A stretch of 64,000 bases of DNA, from assembly GCF_023515995.1 (NCBI RefSeq), contig NZ_CP097320.1:3038001-3102000 (forward strand), given 5' to 3'. The position numbers and the translations under genes are program-made. The DNA is from Candidatus Mycobacterium methanotrophicum (GTDB lineage: Bacteria; Actinomycetota; Actinomycetes; Mycobacteriales; Mycobacteriaceae). Below are positions 53,737-62,511 of this stretch, in pieces; position 1 is the stretch's first letter; every line of letters begins with the position of its first letter. The notes below the pieces were generated by a model, which saw nothing but the letters and a program-made list of their open reading frames with translations, was not told the DNA's origin and did no database searches.

Positions 53737-54771
53737 CTACAGGCTCGCGTTGAGCGCCTTGATCGGCATTTGCAGCTCGTCGAGTAGCTCCAGGTCGGCC
53801 TCTGCCGGGCGACCTAGCGTTGTCAGATAGTTGCCGACGATCACGGCGTTGACGCCACCCAGAATGCCTTGTTTGGCGCCCAGGTCCCCGAGCGTGATTT
53901 CGCGGCCCCCGGCGAAGCGCAGCATGGTGCGCGGCAGCGCCAGCCGGAAGGCGGCCACCGCCTTGAGCGCTTCGCTGGCCGGCAACACGTCGAGGTCACC
54001 GAACGGCGTGCCGGGACGCGGGTTGAGAAAGTTCAGCGGCACCTCGTCGGGGTCCAGCTCGGCCAGATTAGCTGCGAATTCGGCCCGCTGCTCGACCGTC
54101 TCACCCATGCCGAGGATGCCGCCGCAGCACACCTGGATCCCGGCCTGGCGCACCATCGACAGCGTTTGCCAGCGCTCTTCCCAGGTGTGGGTAGTCACCA
54201 CGTTGGGGAAAAACGAGCGGGCGGTCTCCAGGTTATGGTTGTAGCGGTGGACGCCCATTGCGGACAGCCGGTCGACCTGTTCGGCGGTCAGCATGCCCAG
54301 CGAGCAGGCGATCTGGATGTCGACTGCGTCGCGGATCGCCTCGATGCCGGCCGCCACCTGAGCCAGTAACCGGTCGTCGGGTCCGCGCACCGCGGCCACG
54401 ATGCAGAACTCGGTGGCGCCAGTTTTCGCGGTCTGCTTGGCCGCCTCCACCAAGCTGGGAACGTCGAGCCAGGCGCTGCGCACCGGCGAGGCGAACAGGC
54501 CCGACTGCGAGCAGAAATGGCAATCTTCCGGGCAGCCACCAGTTTTGAGGCTAATGATGCTCTCGACCTCGACCTCGGGCCCACACCAGGCCATCCGCAC
54601 CTCATGGGCCAGCGCCAACAGCTCCTCGAGGCGATCGTCGGGCAGCTGCAGTACACGCAGCACCTGCTCCTGGCGCAGCCCCTCACCGCGCTCGAGCACC
54701 TGCCGGCGGGCCATGGTGAGGATATCGGTGCGGTCGGTGCCGAGGGTTGGCCGAGTCGCCGCCTGAGTCAC
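53737..54771 (-). CDS. bioB: Biotin synthase
   Basis: The 344-aa radical-SAM enzyme inserts sulphur into dethiobiotin. The radical SAM cluster motif is [10 protein letters not shown] (CxxxCxxC), followed by [49 protein letters not shown] and the Arg in [21 protein letters not shown] shortened here to its core (AGGRE). The start is GTG 54771. It is the first gene of bioB-bsaP-DUF2567. The Rv1589 homologue. Confidence 0.96.
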   Translation of the reverse strand: MTQAATRPTLGTDRTDILTMARRQVLERGEGLRQEQVLRVLQLPDDRLEELLALAHEVRMAWCGPEVEVESIISLKTGGCPEDCHFCSQSGLFASPVRSAWLDVPSLVEAAKQTAKTGATEFCIVAAVRGPDDRLLAQVAAGIEAIRDAVDIQIACSLGMLTAEQVDRLSAMGVHRYNHNLETARSFFPNVVTTHTWEERWQTLSMVRQAGIQVCCGGILGMGETVEQRAEFAANLAELDPDEVPLNFLNPRPGTPFGDLDVLPASEALKAVAAFRLALPRTMLRFAGGREITLGDLGAKQGILGGVNAVIVGNYLTTLGRPAEADLELLDELQMPIKALNASL

Positions 54772-54801
54772 CAGCTACTCCTTAGTTTCCTTAGTTTTTT
54801 T

Positions 54802-54863
54802 GAACGTCCAGTTTGGGCAGCGCTCGGACCGGGTCGGGCTCATCGCACCTGCGTTGGACGTTC
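54802..54863. promoter_or_regulatory. Separated inverted repeat in the bioB-fdh intergenic region
   Basis: GAACGTCCA (54802-54810) and TGGACGTTC (54855-54863) are exact reverse complements, 44 bp apart, within the ~200-bp region between the divergent bioB and formate dehydrogenase genes. They could be two half-sites of a regulator (a biotin repressor of the TetR type, BioQ, is the obvious candidate in mycobacteria) or chance. A T-run with TTAGTTTCC duplicated lies beside the first half. Confidence 0.35.
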
Positions 54864-54972
54864 CCCGGCTAGGGTAGCGTGGGCACCCGTACAAACGTGA
54901 CTTGGTTGCGGCCGACCCGCGGGGCTGGCCGGGTCCGAAACCAATAGAGAAAACCAATAGAGGAGGACGTCA

Positions 54973-56157
54973 GTGGCCAAAGTGCTCGTCGTTTTGTATC
55001 CAGATCCGGTCACCGGTTATCCACCGGTCTACGCCCGCGACAGCATCCCGGTGATACCCGGTTACCCGGGCGGTCAGACCTTGCCGAGCCCTGCGGCAAT
55101 CGATTTCACTCCGGGTGAGCTTCTGGGCTGCGTGTCCGGCGAGCTCGGCCTGCGCAAATTCCTCGAAAGTGGCGGGCATCGATTGGTCGTGACCTCGGAC
55201 AAGGACGGCCCGGATTCGCAGTTCGAGCGCGAGCTGCCCGACGCCGATATCGTCATCTCCCAACCGTTTTGGCCGGCATACTTGACCGCCGAGCGAATCG
55301 CCAAAGCTCCCAATTTGAAGCTGGCTCTCACTGCCGGGGTCGGATCCGATCACGTCGACCTCGACGCCGCGATCGCCCGTGGGATCACCGTCGCCGAGGT
55401 CACCTTCTGCAACAGCATCAGCGTTGCCGAGCACGCCGTCATGCAGATCCTGGCGCTGGTGCGCAACTTCGTCCCGTCGCACCGCTGGGCGAGCGAGGGT
55501 GGCTGGAACATCGCCGACTGCGTCGCCCAGGCCTACGACGTGGAGGGCATGGACGTGGGCGTGATCGCCGCCGGCCGCATCGGCCTTGCTGTGCTGCGCC
55601 GGATGGCGCCGTTCGACGTCAACCTGCACTACACCGACACGCGCCGGCTGCCCAAAGACGTCGAACAGGAGCTGGGCGTCACCTACCACCCCGACGCCGC
55701 GTCGCTGGTCCGCGCTGTTGACGTGGTCTCCATCCATGCTCCGCTGCACCCCCAGACCTATCACCTGTTCGACGAGAAGCTGCTGGCGTCCATGCGGCGC
55801 GGCTCCTACATCGTCAACACGGCTCGCGCCGAGATCTGCGTGCGCGACGCGGTTGTGGCGGCGCTCAAGAGCGGCCAGTTGGCCGGCTACGCCGGCGATG
55901 TGTGGTACCCGCAGCCGCCGCCGGCCGATCACCCGTGGCGCAGCATGCCGCACGAGGCGATGACACCGCACACCTCGGGCACCACGCTGTCGGCCCAGAC
56001 CCGCTACGCGGCCGGGACGCGCGAGATCCTCGAGGACTTCTTCGCCGACAAACCCATCCGCGACGAATACCTGATCGTGGCCGGCGGAGCGCTGGCCGGC
56101 ACCGGAAAGGCGTCTTACACCGCCGGTAGCGGCGCCAGCCCCGGCAGCGGCAACTAG
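54973..56157 (+). CDS. fdh: NAD-dependent formate dehydrogenase
   Basis: The 394-aa protein matches the soluble NAD+ formate dehydrogenases (D-2-hydroxyacid dehydrogenase fold), which oxidise formate to CO2. Catalytic features are intact: FCNSISVAEH (formate-binding Asn), the dinucleotide motif VIAAGRIGLAVLRR, YTDTRRLP (NAD-selective Asp), NTARAEICVRD (catalytic Arg), WYPQPPPADHPW (Gln) and MTPHTSGTT (catalytic His). The GTG start has GGAGGAC upstream. It stands between the bioB and bioDFA operons. It could supply NADH from formate where the island has replaced fdhF. Confidence 0.93.
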   Translation: MAKVLVVLYPDPVTGYPPVYARDSIPVIPGYPGGQTLPSPAAIDFTPGELLGCVSGELGLRKFLESGGHRLVVTSDKDGPDSQFERELPDADIVISQPFWPAYLTAERIAKAPNLKLALTAGVGSDHVDLDAAIARGITVAEVTFCNSISVAEHAVMQILALVRNFVPSHRWASEGGWNIADCVAQAYDVEGMDVGVIAAGRIGLAVLRRMAPFDVNLHYTDTRRLPKDVEQELGVTYHPDAASLVRAVDVVSIHAPLHPQTYHLFDEKLLASMRRGSYIVNTARAEICVRDAVVAALKSGQLAGYAGDVWYPQPPPADHPWRSMPHEAMTPHTSGTTLSAQTRYAAGTREILEDFFADKPIRDEYLIVAGGALAGTGKASYTAGSGASPGSGN

Positions 56158-56159
56158 GT

Positions 56160-56669
56160 TCAGCTGATCAGGTAGTCGACGCGTTTGCTGCCATCCCAGC
56201 GGCGCAAACCGGCCAGGGCGCCGTGGATCTCTGACGGTCGCCCCGCGATGCGCACGGCCCGCCCGAGTTGGGCGCCCCCGACTCGCCGGGCCAGCGTGAC
56301 GTGCGCGCTCCACTGACCGGGCAGGCTGTTCGGCATCGGCCCGGGCAGCAGATACGGGCCACCGATTCGGTGCACCTCGGCGTGCAGCGCAAGCAGCTCA
56401 GTGGTCGGCACGATCAGCCGGGCCAGCACGGCGCCCGATCTGCCGAACAGCAGCGACGCCCCAACAGCGCACGCCAAGGGCAGTCGCTGCGCCACGGGCT
56501 TCAGCAGGGCGTCGACGGCAGGCGCGATCCGCTCGGCCACCGCCAGCGTCACGTGCGGACGACTAGCCGGCGCCTGACTCGGTATGCCAGCCGCGGCCAA
56601 GTCGTCCCAGAGGTGACGGATCACCGCCTCGGTGTCCCGGTCGAACAGCAGCTCGATCGAATGAACCAT
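56160..56669 (-). CDS. 2H phosphoesterase-fold protein, Rv1571-like
   Basis: The 169-aa protein has two HxT motifs of the 2H/LigT superfamily: RPHVTLAVAERIA near residue 45 and SAHVTLARRVGG near residue 125. Such proteins act on 2',3'-cyclic phosphates or 2'-5' RNA bonds. ATG 56669 overlaps the bioD stop, so it is the last gene of the bioA-bioF-bioD operon, as in M. tuberculosis. Substrate is unknown. Confidence 0.88.
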   Translation of the reverse strand: MVHSIELLFDRDTEAVIRHLWDDLAAAGIPSQAPASRPHVTLAVAERIAPAVDALLKPVAQRLPLACAVGASLLFGRSGAVLARLIVPTTELLALHAEVHRIGGPYLLPGPMPNSLPGQWSAHVTLARRVGGAQLGRAVRIAGRPSEIHGALAGLRRWDGSKRVDYLIS

Positions 56670-57349
56670 CAGCCGACCAGCGCGGTGACCCATTGCCGAT
56701 CGAAGGCGCGCGCGCTCATCGCGGCGAACCCGCCGGCGTCCATCGATGCCGCGCCGGCAGGCAACACGGCACGCAGCGGCGCCAACCGGGTCAGCGCGGA
56801 CCGGTTGGAGGTCTCCACCACGCCCGGCTGGGCCGGCCAGCTGCCGATCACCAGCCCGACGCATGAAATTGCCTGTGCAGCAAGCGATTCCACCGTCAGA
56901 CCGGTGTGATTGAGGGTGCCGAGCCCGGCGGTGGCGACCACCAGCACCGCGGCGCCCAGGTCGGCCGCGAGATCCCGCAACGTCACGCTCTTGTCGGCGA
57001 GTTCGACCAGCAGGCCCCCGGCGCCCTCGACCAGCGTCAACTGTCCCGGGCGGTCGATCGCACAGATGAGCTTCAGCACATTTTTGCGGGTGGGCAATGA
57101 CGTCCCGGCCTGCTCGGCGGCGGCCAGCGGGGCCAGCGCCGCCGGATATCGCGCCAGCCCGACCACCTTAGTCAGCCCCGATAGCCGGGTGACCTCCGCG
57201 AGGTCGTCGTCACCGGCGGCGACGCCGGTCTGCACCGGTTTGCACACCGCGACGTCGATTCCGGCCTGCCGCGCCGCCGAGGTCAGGGCCGCGGTGGCGA
57301 CGGTCTTGCCGACCCCGGTCCCCGTCCCGGTGACAAACAGGACCGTCAA
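56669..57349 (-). CDS. bioD: Dethiobiotin synthetase
   Basis: The 226-aa ATP-dependent enzyme carboxylates DAPA to dethiobiotin. It shows the P-loop [47 protein letters not shown] and [15 protein letters not shown]. The start is a TTG at 57349 overlapping the bioF stop (TTGA); length then equals Rv1570. The longer frame upstream is antisense-free bioF sequence in another frame and is not used. Confidence 0.95.
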   Translation of the reverse strand: MTVLFVTGTGTGVGKTVATAALTSAARQAGIDVAVCKPVQTGVAAGDDDLAEVTRLSGLTKVVGLARYPAALAPLAAAEQAGTSLPTRKNVLKLICAIDRPGQLTLVEGAGGLLVELADKSVTLRDLAADLGAAVLVVATAGLGTLNHTGLTVESLAAQAISCVGLVIGSWPAQPGVVETSNRSALTRLAPLRAVLPAGAASMDAGGFAAMSARAFDRQWVTALVG

Positions 57350-58494
57350 CGCCGTGCCGCGCCGAGCACGTCGGTCAGCACAGTGCGGGCCAGCTCGAGG
57401 TCGTCGGCACCCAGGCAGGCCCGCGCGGTGAGCCGCAACCGCGACGTGCCGGCCGGCACAGTCGGCGGCCGGAAGCAGCCCACCCGCACCCCGCCGTCCA
57501 GGCAGGCCGCGGCCGCGGCCAGCGCCACCTCCGGCTCGCCGAGGATCACCGACACGACCGCCGATTGCGGCGCCGTCGACACTGCGCAGATCTGCGCCAG
57601 CGCGCCCGCGTGCCAAAGCACCGCCCCGGGGCGCCACGGCTCGGCGCTCAGGACGCGCAGCGCGGCCAGCGCCGCGCCCACCGCCGCCGGCGCCAGACCG
57701 GTGTCGAAGATGAACGGCCGGGCGGCGTCGATCAGGTGATCGCGCACGGCCGTCGACGCCAGCACCGCGCCGCCCTGACTGCCCAGCGCCTTGGACAGTG
57801 TGGTGGTCATCACGACGTCAGGCGCTCCGGCCAGGCCCAGTTCGTGCAGCACCCCGCGCCCACCGGCGCCGCGCACACCCAGGCCGTGGGCCTCGTCGAC
57901 AATCAGCAGCGCCCGATGCCGGCGGCACACCTCGTGCAGCCGTCGCACCGGCGCCAAGGCGCCGTCGGTGGAAAACACCGACTCGGTGATGACGACAGCC
58001 CGCTCCTCGTCTCGCGACGCCAGCGCCGCGTCCACCGCGTCGACATCGCGATGGGCGGTCACCACCACCCGGGCCCGCGAAAGGCGGCAGGCGTCTACCA
58101 GCGAAGCGTGCGAGTGGGCATCCGACACCAAAAGCGAGCCCGGGCCGGACAATCCGACGACCGCCCCGAGGTTGGCGGCGTACCCGGACGAGAAGACCAG
58201 ACCCGCTGCGGCGCCGACGAATTCGGCGAGCGCACACTCGAATTCCTCGTGCAGCGCGGTGTTGCCGGTGACCAGCCGCGAACCGGTGGCGCCGGCGCCC
58301 CAGGTGCGCAGCGCGTCCACCCCGCCTTCGATGACGTACGGGTGCTGCGAAAGCCCCAGATAGTCGTTGGACGCCAGGTCAAGTTCGGTGGACACCGGCG
58401 GGCGCGGGCGCAACGCGCGTCGCAGCCCGGCCTGGCAGCGTTGTGCTTCCACCGCCTCCAGCCATGCCAGCGGTGAGGTATCGATCTGCGTCAT
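57346..58494 (-). CDS. bioF: 8-amino-7-oxononanoate synthase
   Basis: The 382-aa PLP enzyme joins pimeloyl-thioester and alanine. Motifs: [75 protein letters not shown] and the PLP lysine in [19 protein letters not shown] 58494 lies 4 bp after bioA. It is coupled to bioD by a 4-bp overlap. The Rv1569 homologue. Confidence 0.96.
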   Translation of the reverse strand: MTQIDTSPLAWLEAVEAQRCQAGLRRALRPRPPVSTELDLASNDYLGLSQHPYVIEGGVDALRTWGAGATGSRLVTGNTALHEEFECALAEFVGAAAGLVFSSGYAANLGAVVGLSGPGSLLVSDAHSHASLVDACRLSRARVVVTAHRDVDAVDAALASRDEERAVVITESVFSTDGALAPVRRLHEVCRRHRALLIVDEAHGLGVRGAGGRGVLHELGLAGAPDVVMTTTLSKALGSQGGAVLASTAVRDHLIDAARPFIFDTGLAPAAVGAALAALRVLSAEPWRPGAVLWHAGALAQICAVSTAPQSAVVSVILGEPEVALAAAAACLDGGVRVGCFRPPTVPAGTSRLRLTARACLGADDLELARTVLTDVLGAARR

Positions 58495-58498
58495 CGCA

Positions 58499-59824
58499 CT
58501 AGAGCCTACGAGAGCCACAGAGCCGCGCGACCTCGACCATCGCCGCAGTGATCTGCGCTATCTCGTCAGGTGTGCAGATGAACGGCGGCATCGCGTAGAC
58601 CAGGTTGCGGAACGGGCGCAGCCATACGCGGCGGTCGATGGCCGCCGGGGTGGCAATCGCCAGGTCGACAGGGCGGTCGCATTCGATGACGCCGATCGCC
58701 CCGCGCACCCGGACGTCGATCACCCGCGGCAGCGTCCTGGCCGGTTCGAGACCGGCGGTCAGCCCGGCGCTGATCTCGGCGACCGACGACCGCCAGTCTT
58801 GGCTGAGCAGCAGCTCCACGCTGGCCACCGCCACGGCGCAGGCCAGCGGGTTGGCCATGAAGGTGGGGCCGTGCATCAGCGCTGCCGTCTCGCCGGCGCT
58901 GATGGTGTGCGCGACGTGGGTGGTGCACAGGGTGGCGGCCAGGCTCAGATAGCCGCCAGTGAGCGCCTTGCCGACGCACATGATGTCGGGGCTGACGCCG
59001 GCGTGGTCGGCGGCGAACAGTTCGCCGGTGCGGCCGAATCCGGTGGCGATCTCGTCGAAAACGAGCAGCACGTCGTGTCGTCGGCAGATCTCCCACAGGT
59101 CAACGAGGTAGCGGGGATCGTGGAAGCGCATGCCGCCCGCACCCTGCACCACCGGCTCGATGACGACGGCCGCCAGTTCGTCGGCGTGGTCGGCCAACTG
59201 CGCCTCGAACGCCGCACTGTAGTCGGCGTCGTAGTCGCGGGGCACCTGCGGGGCGAACACCTGGGAAGCCAATATGTCGGTCCACAACGAATGCATGCCG
59301 CCGTCGGGGTCGCAGATGCTCATCGGGGTGAAGGTGTCGCCGTGATAGCCGCCGCGCCAGGTCATCAGCCGCCGTTTGCCCGGCCGGCCCAGACTGCGCC
59401 AGTACTGCAGCGCCATCTTCACTGCGACCTCGACCGACACCGACCCGGAGTCGCAGAAGAACACCGTCTCCAGCCGCGCTGGCGTGAGGTCGACCAGCAG
59501 TTTGGCCAACCGGGCGGCGGGCTCGTGGGTCAGCCCGCCGAACATGACGTGGTTCATCGTTGCCAGCTGCGCGGCCAGCGCCGCGTCCAAGACCGGGTGC
59601 CCGTGCCCGTGGATGGCCGTCCACCAGGAGCTCATCGCATCGAGCACCTCGACGGGCTCACCGTCGCGGATGACCGTCAGCCGGGGCCCGCGGGCGCCGA
59701 CAGCGACCACCGGAGGCACTGCCTCGGCGCCGATCGTGCTGTATGGATGCCACAAATGCGCCGCATCGATCGCGCTGATCTGCGCGGGTGTGAGCCCGGG
59801 GCTCGGCGCGGCCTCAGCAGTCAT
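58499..59824 (-). CDS. bioA: Adenosylmethionine-8-amino-7-oxononanoate aminotransferase
   Basis: The 441-aa class III aminotransferase makes DAPA from KAPA with SAM as the amino donor. Visible: [98 protein letters not shown] and the PLP lysine in [13 protein letters not shown]. It is the first gene of bioA-bioF-bioD-2H. Part of its 5' end is duplicated at about 61054-61215. Confidence 0.96.
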   Translation of the reverse strand: MTAEAAPSPGLTPAQISAIDAAHLWHPYSTIGAEAVPPVVAVGARGPRLTVIRDGEPVEVLDAMSSWWTAIHGHGHPVLDAALAAQLATMNHVMFGGLTHEPAARLAKLLVDLTPARLETVFFCDSGSVSVEVAVKMALQYWRSLGRPGKRRLMTWRGGYHGDTFTPMSICDPDGGMHSLWTDILASQVFAPQVPRDYDADYSAAFEAQLADHADELAAVVIEPVVQGAGGMRFHDPRYLVDLWEICRRHDVLLVFDEIATGFGRTGELFAADHAGVSPDIMCVGKALTGGYLSLAATLCTTHVAHTISAGETAALMHGPTFMANPLACAVAVASVELLLSQDWRSSVAEISAGLTAGLEPARTLPRVIDVRVRGAIGVIECDRPVDLAIATPAAIDRRVWLRPFRNLVYAMPPFICTPDEIAQITAAMVEVARLCGSRRL

Positions 59825-60048
59825 GGAGACAGAGCGTATACAGTTCCCGGCGGCCCCTCAGATGGGCGGACAACCCCACAGCAACCACCAGTGCCGGGAA
59901 TGCCACCACCGCCACTACCGCCACCCAATAATTATCGGAGATCTTCTTGGACTTGCACATAATGTGCTACACCATCTCGGCGCGGTTTGGTCTCCGTTTG
60001 AAATCCTGCTGCTAGAAGCTGTTGCCGGGCACAACAGGTTTGTGTCGG

Positions 60049-60360
60049 GTGGCGTTGTACCAGAACGCGTTCATCGCGGTCATGGCGGTGTCGTGGGTGA
60101 TCAGCCATGGACAAAAGTGGGGTATTCCAGCCCCACCCGCGCCACAGCCGCAGCCAGTCGTGATTAACAACAGCAATGTGGTTGGGGCGATTGTCAGTTT
60201 CGTGCAGAAGCGTCGCGAGGAAGCCCGCCGCCAGATCGCCGCTCGCGCCGACGCTGAATGCCGGGCATCTCTCGAAGGGAACCCGGCCGGCACTTACGGC
60301 CAATATCCGCCACCCCCGCTGCCAGAGCCTGACCATTGGCTACCACCAAGCGTTACGTAG
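60049..60360 (+). CDS. Hypothetical small protein with one membrane segment
   Basis: From GTG 60049 the 103-aa frame reads YQNAFIAVMAVSWVISHGQK (possible membrane helix), a Pro-rich linker (GIPAPPAPQPQPVVINNSN), a basic helix (VQKRREEARRQIAARADAEC) and a Pro-rich tail (GQYPPPPLPEPDHW). I know no family for it. Codon use is compatible with coding. An earlier TTG at 60022 is possible. The 59825-60048 part before it holds only the bioA promoter region, and 60361-60624 shows no gene. Confidence 0.45.
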   Translation: MALYQNAFIAVMAVSWVISHGQKWGIPAPPAPQPQPVVINNSNVVGAIVSFVQKRREEARRQIAARADAECRASLEGNPAGTYGQYPPPPLPEPDHWLPPSVT

Positions 60361-60624
60361 GTCGCGCAACACTCCTCACACACCGGCGTCTACCAGTTCG
60401 GCACTCCGTGAATACATTTTGACTACGACTTGCGCGATCCGGTCTTGGCTGTTCTCTAGAGAAACGCAAAGTGGGATTTTTGCACTTCGGAGGGCGTGTC
60501 GTGGCGCTGATCAGCGGGGTTACGTTACAACGAGGGTAACGCAGCGTGGCAAGCACCGGGCCGAGCAGCGGTACTCGCTGTTCGGTCGCAAAAATCGCGG
60601 GCGTCGGGCAGCATTGAGGCCACC

Positions 60625-61146
60625 ATGGTTTCGCCGCAGCAGTTCGAGGACCCGTCTGCCAGCCAGCACGATGACTCGCCGCCGCGGTTACTGCGGCCGC
60701 GGCTAGTCCCGTGGGATGTCATCTCACTGCTGGTATTGCTCGCCCTGCTTGCCGTTCTCGCGTTCGGAACCGATTGGTATTCAAGGCTTTTCAGCTTCCT
60801 CAAAGACGTCTGCGTCGGCGATTGTCCGCCCGCGCCGTTCGGCATCGACTTCTACATATATCCGGTGGTGTGGGGCGGTATCGGCGCGGCGATCGCTGCG
60901 GCCGTCGTCGGCCCGGTGGTGTCCCTGCTCAAGGGTTGGTACCTGTCGTTCTGGCCGCTGCTGGCCATCGTCCTTGTACTGGTCGCCTCGGGGGCGGGCG
61001 CGGCGCTGACCGCCTTCAGCAGCTCGTACTGGCATGGTGGATCCGGCGTCGCGGATCAGCGTCAGTCGGGCGCCGCGGGCCCCGACCGCGACGACATTGG
61101 GCGGCGCGGCGCGGCGTCGGCATTCGAGCCGCCGATAGTGCTGTAG
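60625..61146 (+). CDS. Two-TM membrane protein with duplicated domain downstream
   Basis: The 173-aa frame has a membrane helix at ~28-48 (VPWDVISLLVLLALLAVLAF), then TDWYSRLFSFLKDVCVGDC, two more hydrophobic segments (PVVWGGIGAAIAAAVVGPVV and SFWPLLAIVLVLVASGAGAA). It occupies the place of the Rv1567c membrane protein. From residue ~145 (GVADQRQSGAAGP onward) the frame reads antisense of a bioA fragment, so its natural C-terminus was replaced at a duplication junction. The central part is repeated at 61230-61494. Confidence 0.7.
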   Translation: MVSPQQFEDPSASQHDDSPPRLLRPRLVPWDVISLLVLLALLAVLAFGTDWYSRLFSFLKDVCVGDCPPAPFGIDFYIYPVVWGGIGAAIAAAVVGPVVSLLKGWYLSFWPLLAIVLVLVASGAGAALTAFSSSYWHGGSGVADQRQSGAAGPDRDDIGRRGAASAFEPPIVL

Positions 61147-61215
61147 GGATGCCACAGGTGCGCCGCGTCGATCGCGCTGATCTGCTCAACAGTGAGTCCG
61201 GGGCTGGTCGCGGCC
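61054..61215 (-). pseudogene. Duplicated fragment of the bioA 5' end
   Basis: Read on the minus strand this ~160 bp encodes [20 protein letters not shown] and YSTIGG, then VAVGARGARLTLI, which is bioA residues ~10-50 (there [33 protein letters not shown]). It is diverged, with small indels around the YSTIG segment. It lies between the two copies of the small membrane protein, so it marks the joint of an old partial tandem duplication. Confidence 0.85.
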
Positions 61216-61494
61216 TTCGCCACAGACTGGGAATCGCAGCTTTTCAGCTTCCTGAAGGACGTGTGCGCAGGAGACGATTGCCCACCGGTGCCCTACGGCG
61301 TCGACTTCTATATCGACCCGGTGGTGTGGGGCGGCATCGGCGCGGCGATTGCTGCCGCCCTTATCGGTCCGGTGGTCTCGCTGCTCAAGGGTTGGTACCT
61401 GTCCTTTTGGCCGCTGTTGGCGATCGCGCTCGCCGTCCTCAGCTCCGTGATCGGGTCGATGTTGACCACTTCTTGCGGCCAGTATTGGCATTGA
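61192..61494 (+). pseudogene. N-terminally truncated copy of the small membrane protein
   Basis: The frame repeats the upstream membrane protein from TDWESQLFSFLKDVCAGDDC through PVVWGGIGAAIAAALIGPVV and GWYLSFWPLLAIALAVLSS to its own stop with CGQYWH. Its first 10 codons (GTG start, SPGLVAAFA) are antisense bioA fragment, and the first membrane helix of the family is missing. It ends with what may be the original C-terminus. Whether it is translated is doubtful because no ribosome site precedes it. Confidence 0.65.
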
Positions 61495-61694
61495 CGGCGA
61501 CGGTCCCGGCCCAACGTCGCGACACAGCCGTGGTGAGACCGAAATCACAAGGGGCCGCCGGCGATTGAGCCTCTGGCCTACGGACGGTCACCGTTGAGTC
61601 ACGGTACGACAAAAAATCCCTTGTGCGACCCCCTCGGTATGGCCCCCGCCGCCATTTGTTGTCAAAGTGTCTGTAGTGACTGTTGTGAATTCAG

Positions 61695-61786
61695 CGGTTC
61701 ACCGAGGGGCACGTCGTCGCCGACGTTGGTGACGGCGTGCGGCCCCAACGGGGGCGGGCCGGCGCAGGAGTCTCTGCGGTGAACCG
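61695..61786 (+). promoter_or_regulatory. Structured leader upstream of ripD
   Basis: CGGTTCACCG (61695-61704) and CGGTGAACCG (61777-61786) form a perfect 10-bp closing stem. Inside are GGGGCACGTCGTC and GACGGCGTGCGGCCCC, which pair with one mismatch and a bulge. Just downstream GCGCGG/CCGCGC makes another hairpin before the GAGAGG ribosome site. NlpC/P60 and Rpf genes of actinobacteria are often behind c-di-AMP (ydaO) riboswitches, but the conserved ydaO core is not seen here. It is a candidate cis-acting RNA. The rest of 61495-61694 shows no gene. Confidence 0.5.
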
Positions 61787-61844
61787 GTAGGAGCGCGGCA
61801 GACGCGCGTAGTCACCGCGCTGACGCCGCAGAGAGGTGATCGAC

Positions 61845-62441
61845 ATGAGACGCAGCTACGCCGTCCCAATCAGCCTGGCCCTGTTGCTGACGCTACCGAT
61901 GCTCAACCCGACTTCCGCGACCGCTGACCCGACGGGTCCGACCCTGCCGGGACCCTCAGTGCAGGGTCCGACCCCGCCAGAATCGTCACTGCAGGGACCG
62001 TCACTGCAGGGACCGTCACTGCAGGGTCCGTCGCTGGTCGGCTACCAGCAGTCGACCAACTATGTGATTCAGCGGGCCCTTTCACAGCGCGGTGTGCCGT
62101 TCTTGTACGGCGGCGGCAACGCCGCCGGGCCCACCCGCGGCACCGGGTTGAAAGCCAATGTCGTCGGCTTCGACGCCTCAGGTCTGATCCAGTACGCCTA
62201 TGCCGGCGCCGGGATCAAGATGCCGCGGACGTCGGGCGAGCAGTGCAACGTCGGGCGCAAAGTGCCGCCTGCACAGGCGCGTCCCGGCGACCTGCTCTGC
62301 TACGGCCCGGCTGGCACCCAAAGCGTCGCGATGTACCTCGGCAACGGCCAGATGATCGAGGCCACCGAGCCTGCCGTCACGGTCTCGCCGGCGCGGACCA
62401 CGGGAATGGTTCCGTATCTGACCCGAATCATCGAGTCCTGA
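61845..62441 (+). CDS. ripD: RipD-like NlpC/P60 protein with degenerate catalytic site
   Basis: The 198-aa exported protein has a signal peptide (RRSYAVPISLALLLTLPML), a Pro/Gly-rich linker with near-exact repeats of LQGPS, and an NlpC/P60 domain from residue ~70 (YVIQRALSQRGVPFLYGGGN). The catalytic Cys is Ala in VGFDASGLIQYAYAG, and the catalytic His is Ser in TQSVAMYLGNGQMIE. The same replacements are known for RipD (Rv1566c), which binds but does not cut peptidoglycan. ATG 61845 with GAGAGG is preferred over GTG 61836. A structured leader precedes it. Confidence 0.9.
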   Translation: MRRSYAVPISLALLLTLPMLNPTSATADPTGPTLPGPSVQGPTPPESSLQGPSLQGPSLQGPSLVGYQQSTNYVIQRALSQRGVPFLYGGGNAAGPTRGTGLKANVVGFDASGLIQYAYAGAGIKMPRTSGEQCNVGRKVPPAQARPGDLLCYGPAGTQSVAMYLGNGQMIEATEPAVTVSPARTTGMVPYLTRIIES

Positions 62442-62511
62442 CCCGGAACTCGCCGAGGCACCGTTAACGCACTGTCGGCGGCCGGCGGCTTAGGTAGATT
62501 GTCTGTCAATC

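Noticed and set aside
54970..56313. 447-codon minus-strand open frame
   Set aside because: It is antisense to the formate dehydrogenase gene, whose catalytic motifs are intact on the plus strand.
58367..59962. 531-codon plus-strand open frame
   Set aside because: It is antisense to bioA and bioF; residue composition is typical of a shadow frame.
61680..61844. c-di-AMP (ydaO) riboswitch upstream of ripD
   Set aside because: Stems are present, but the conserved core segments of that class could not be found.
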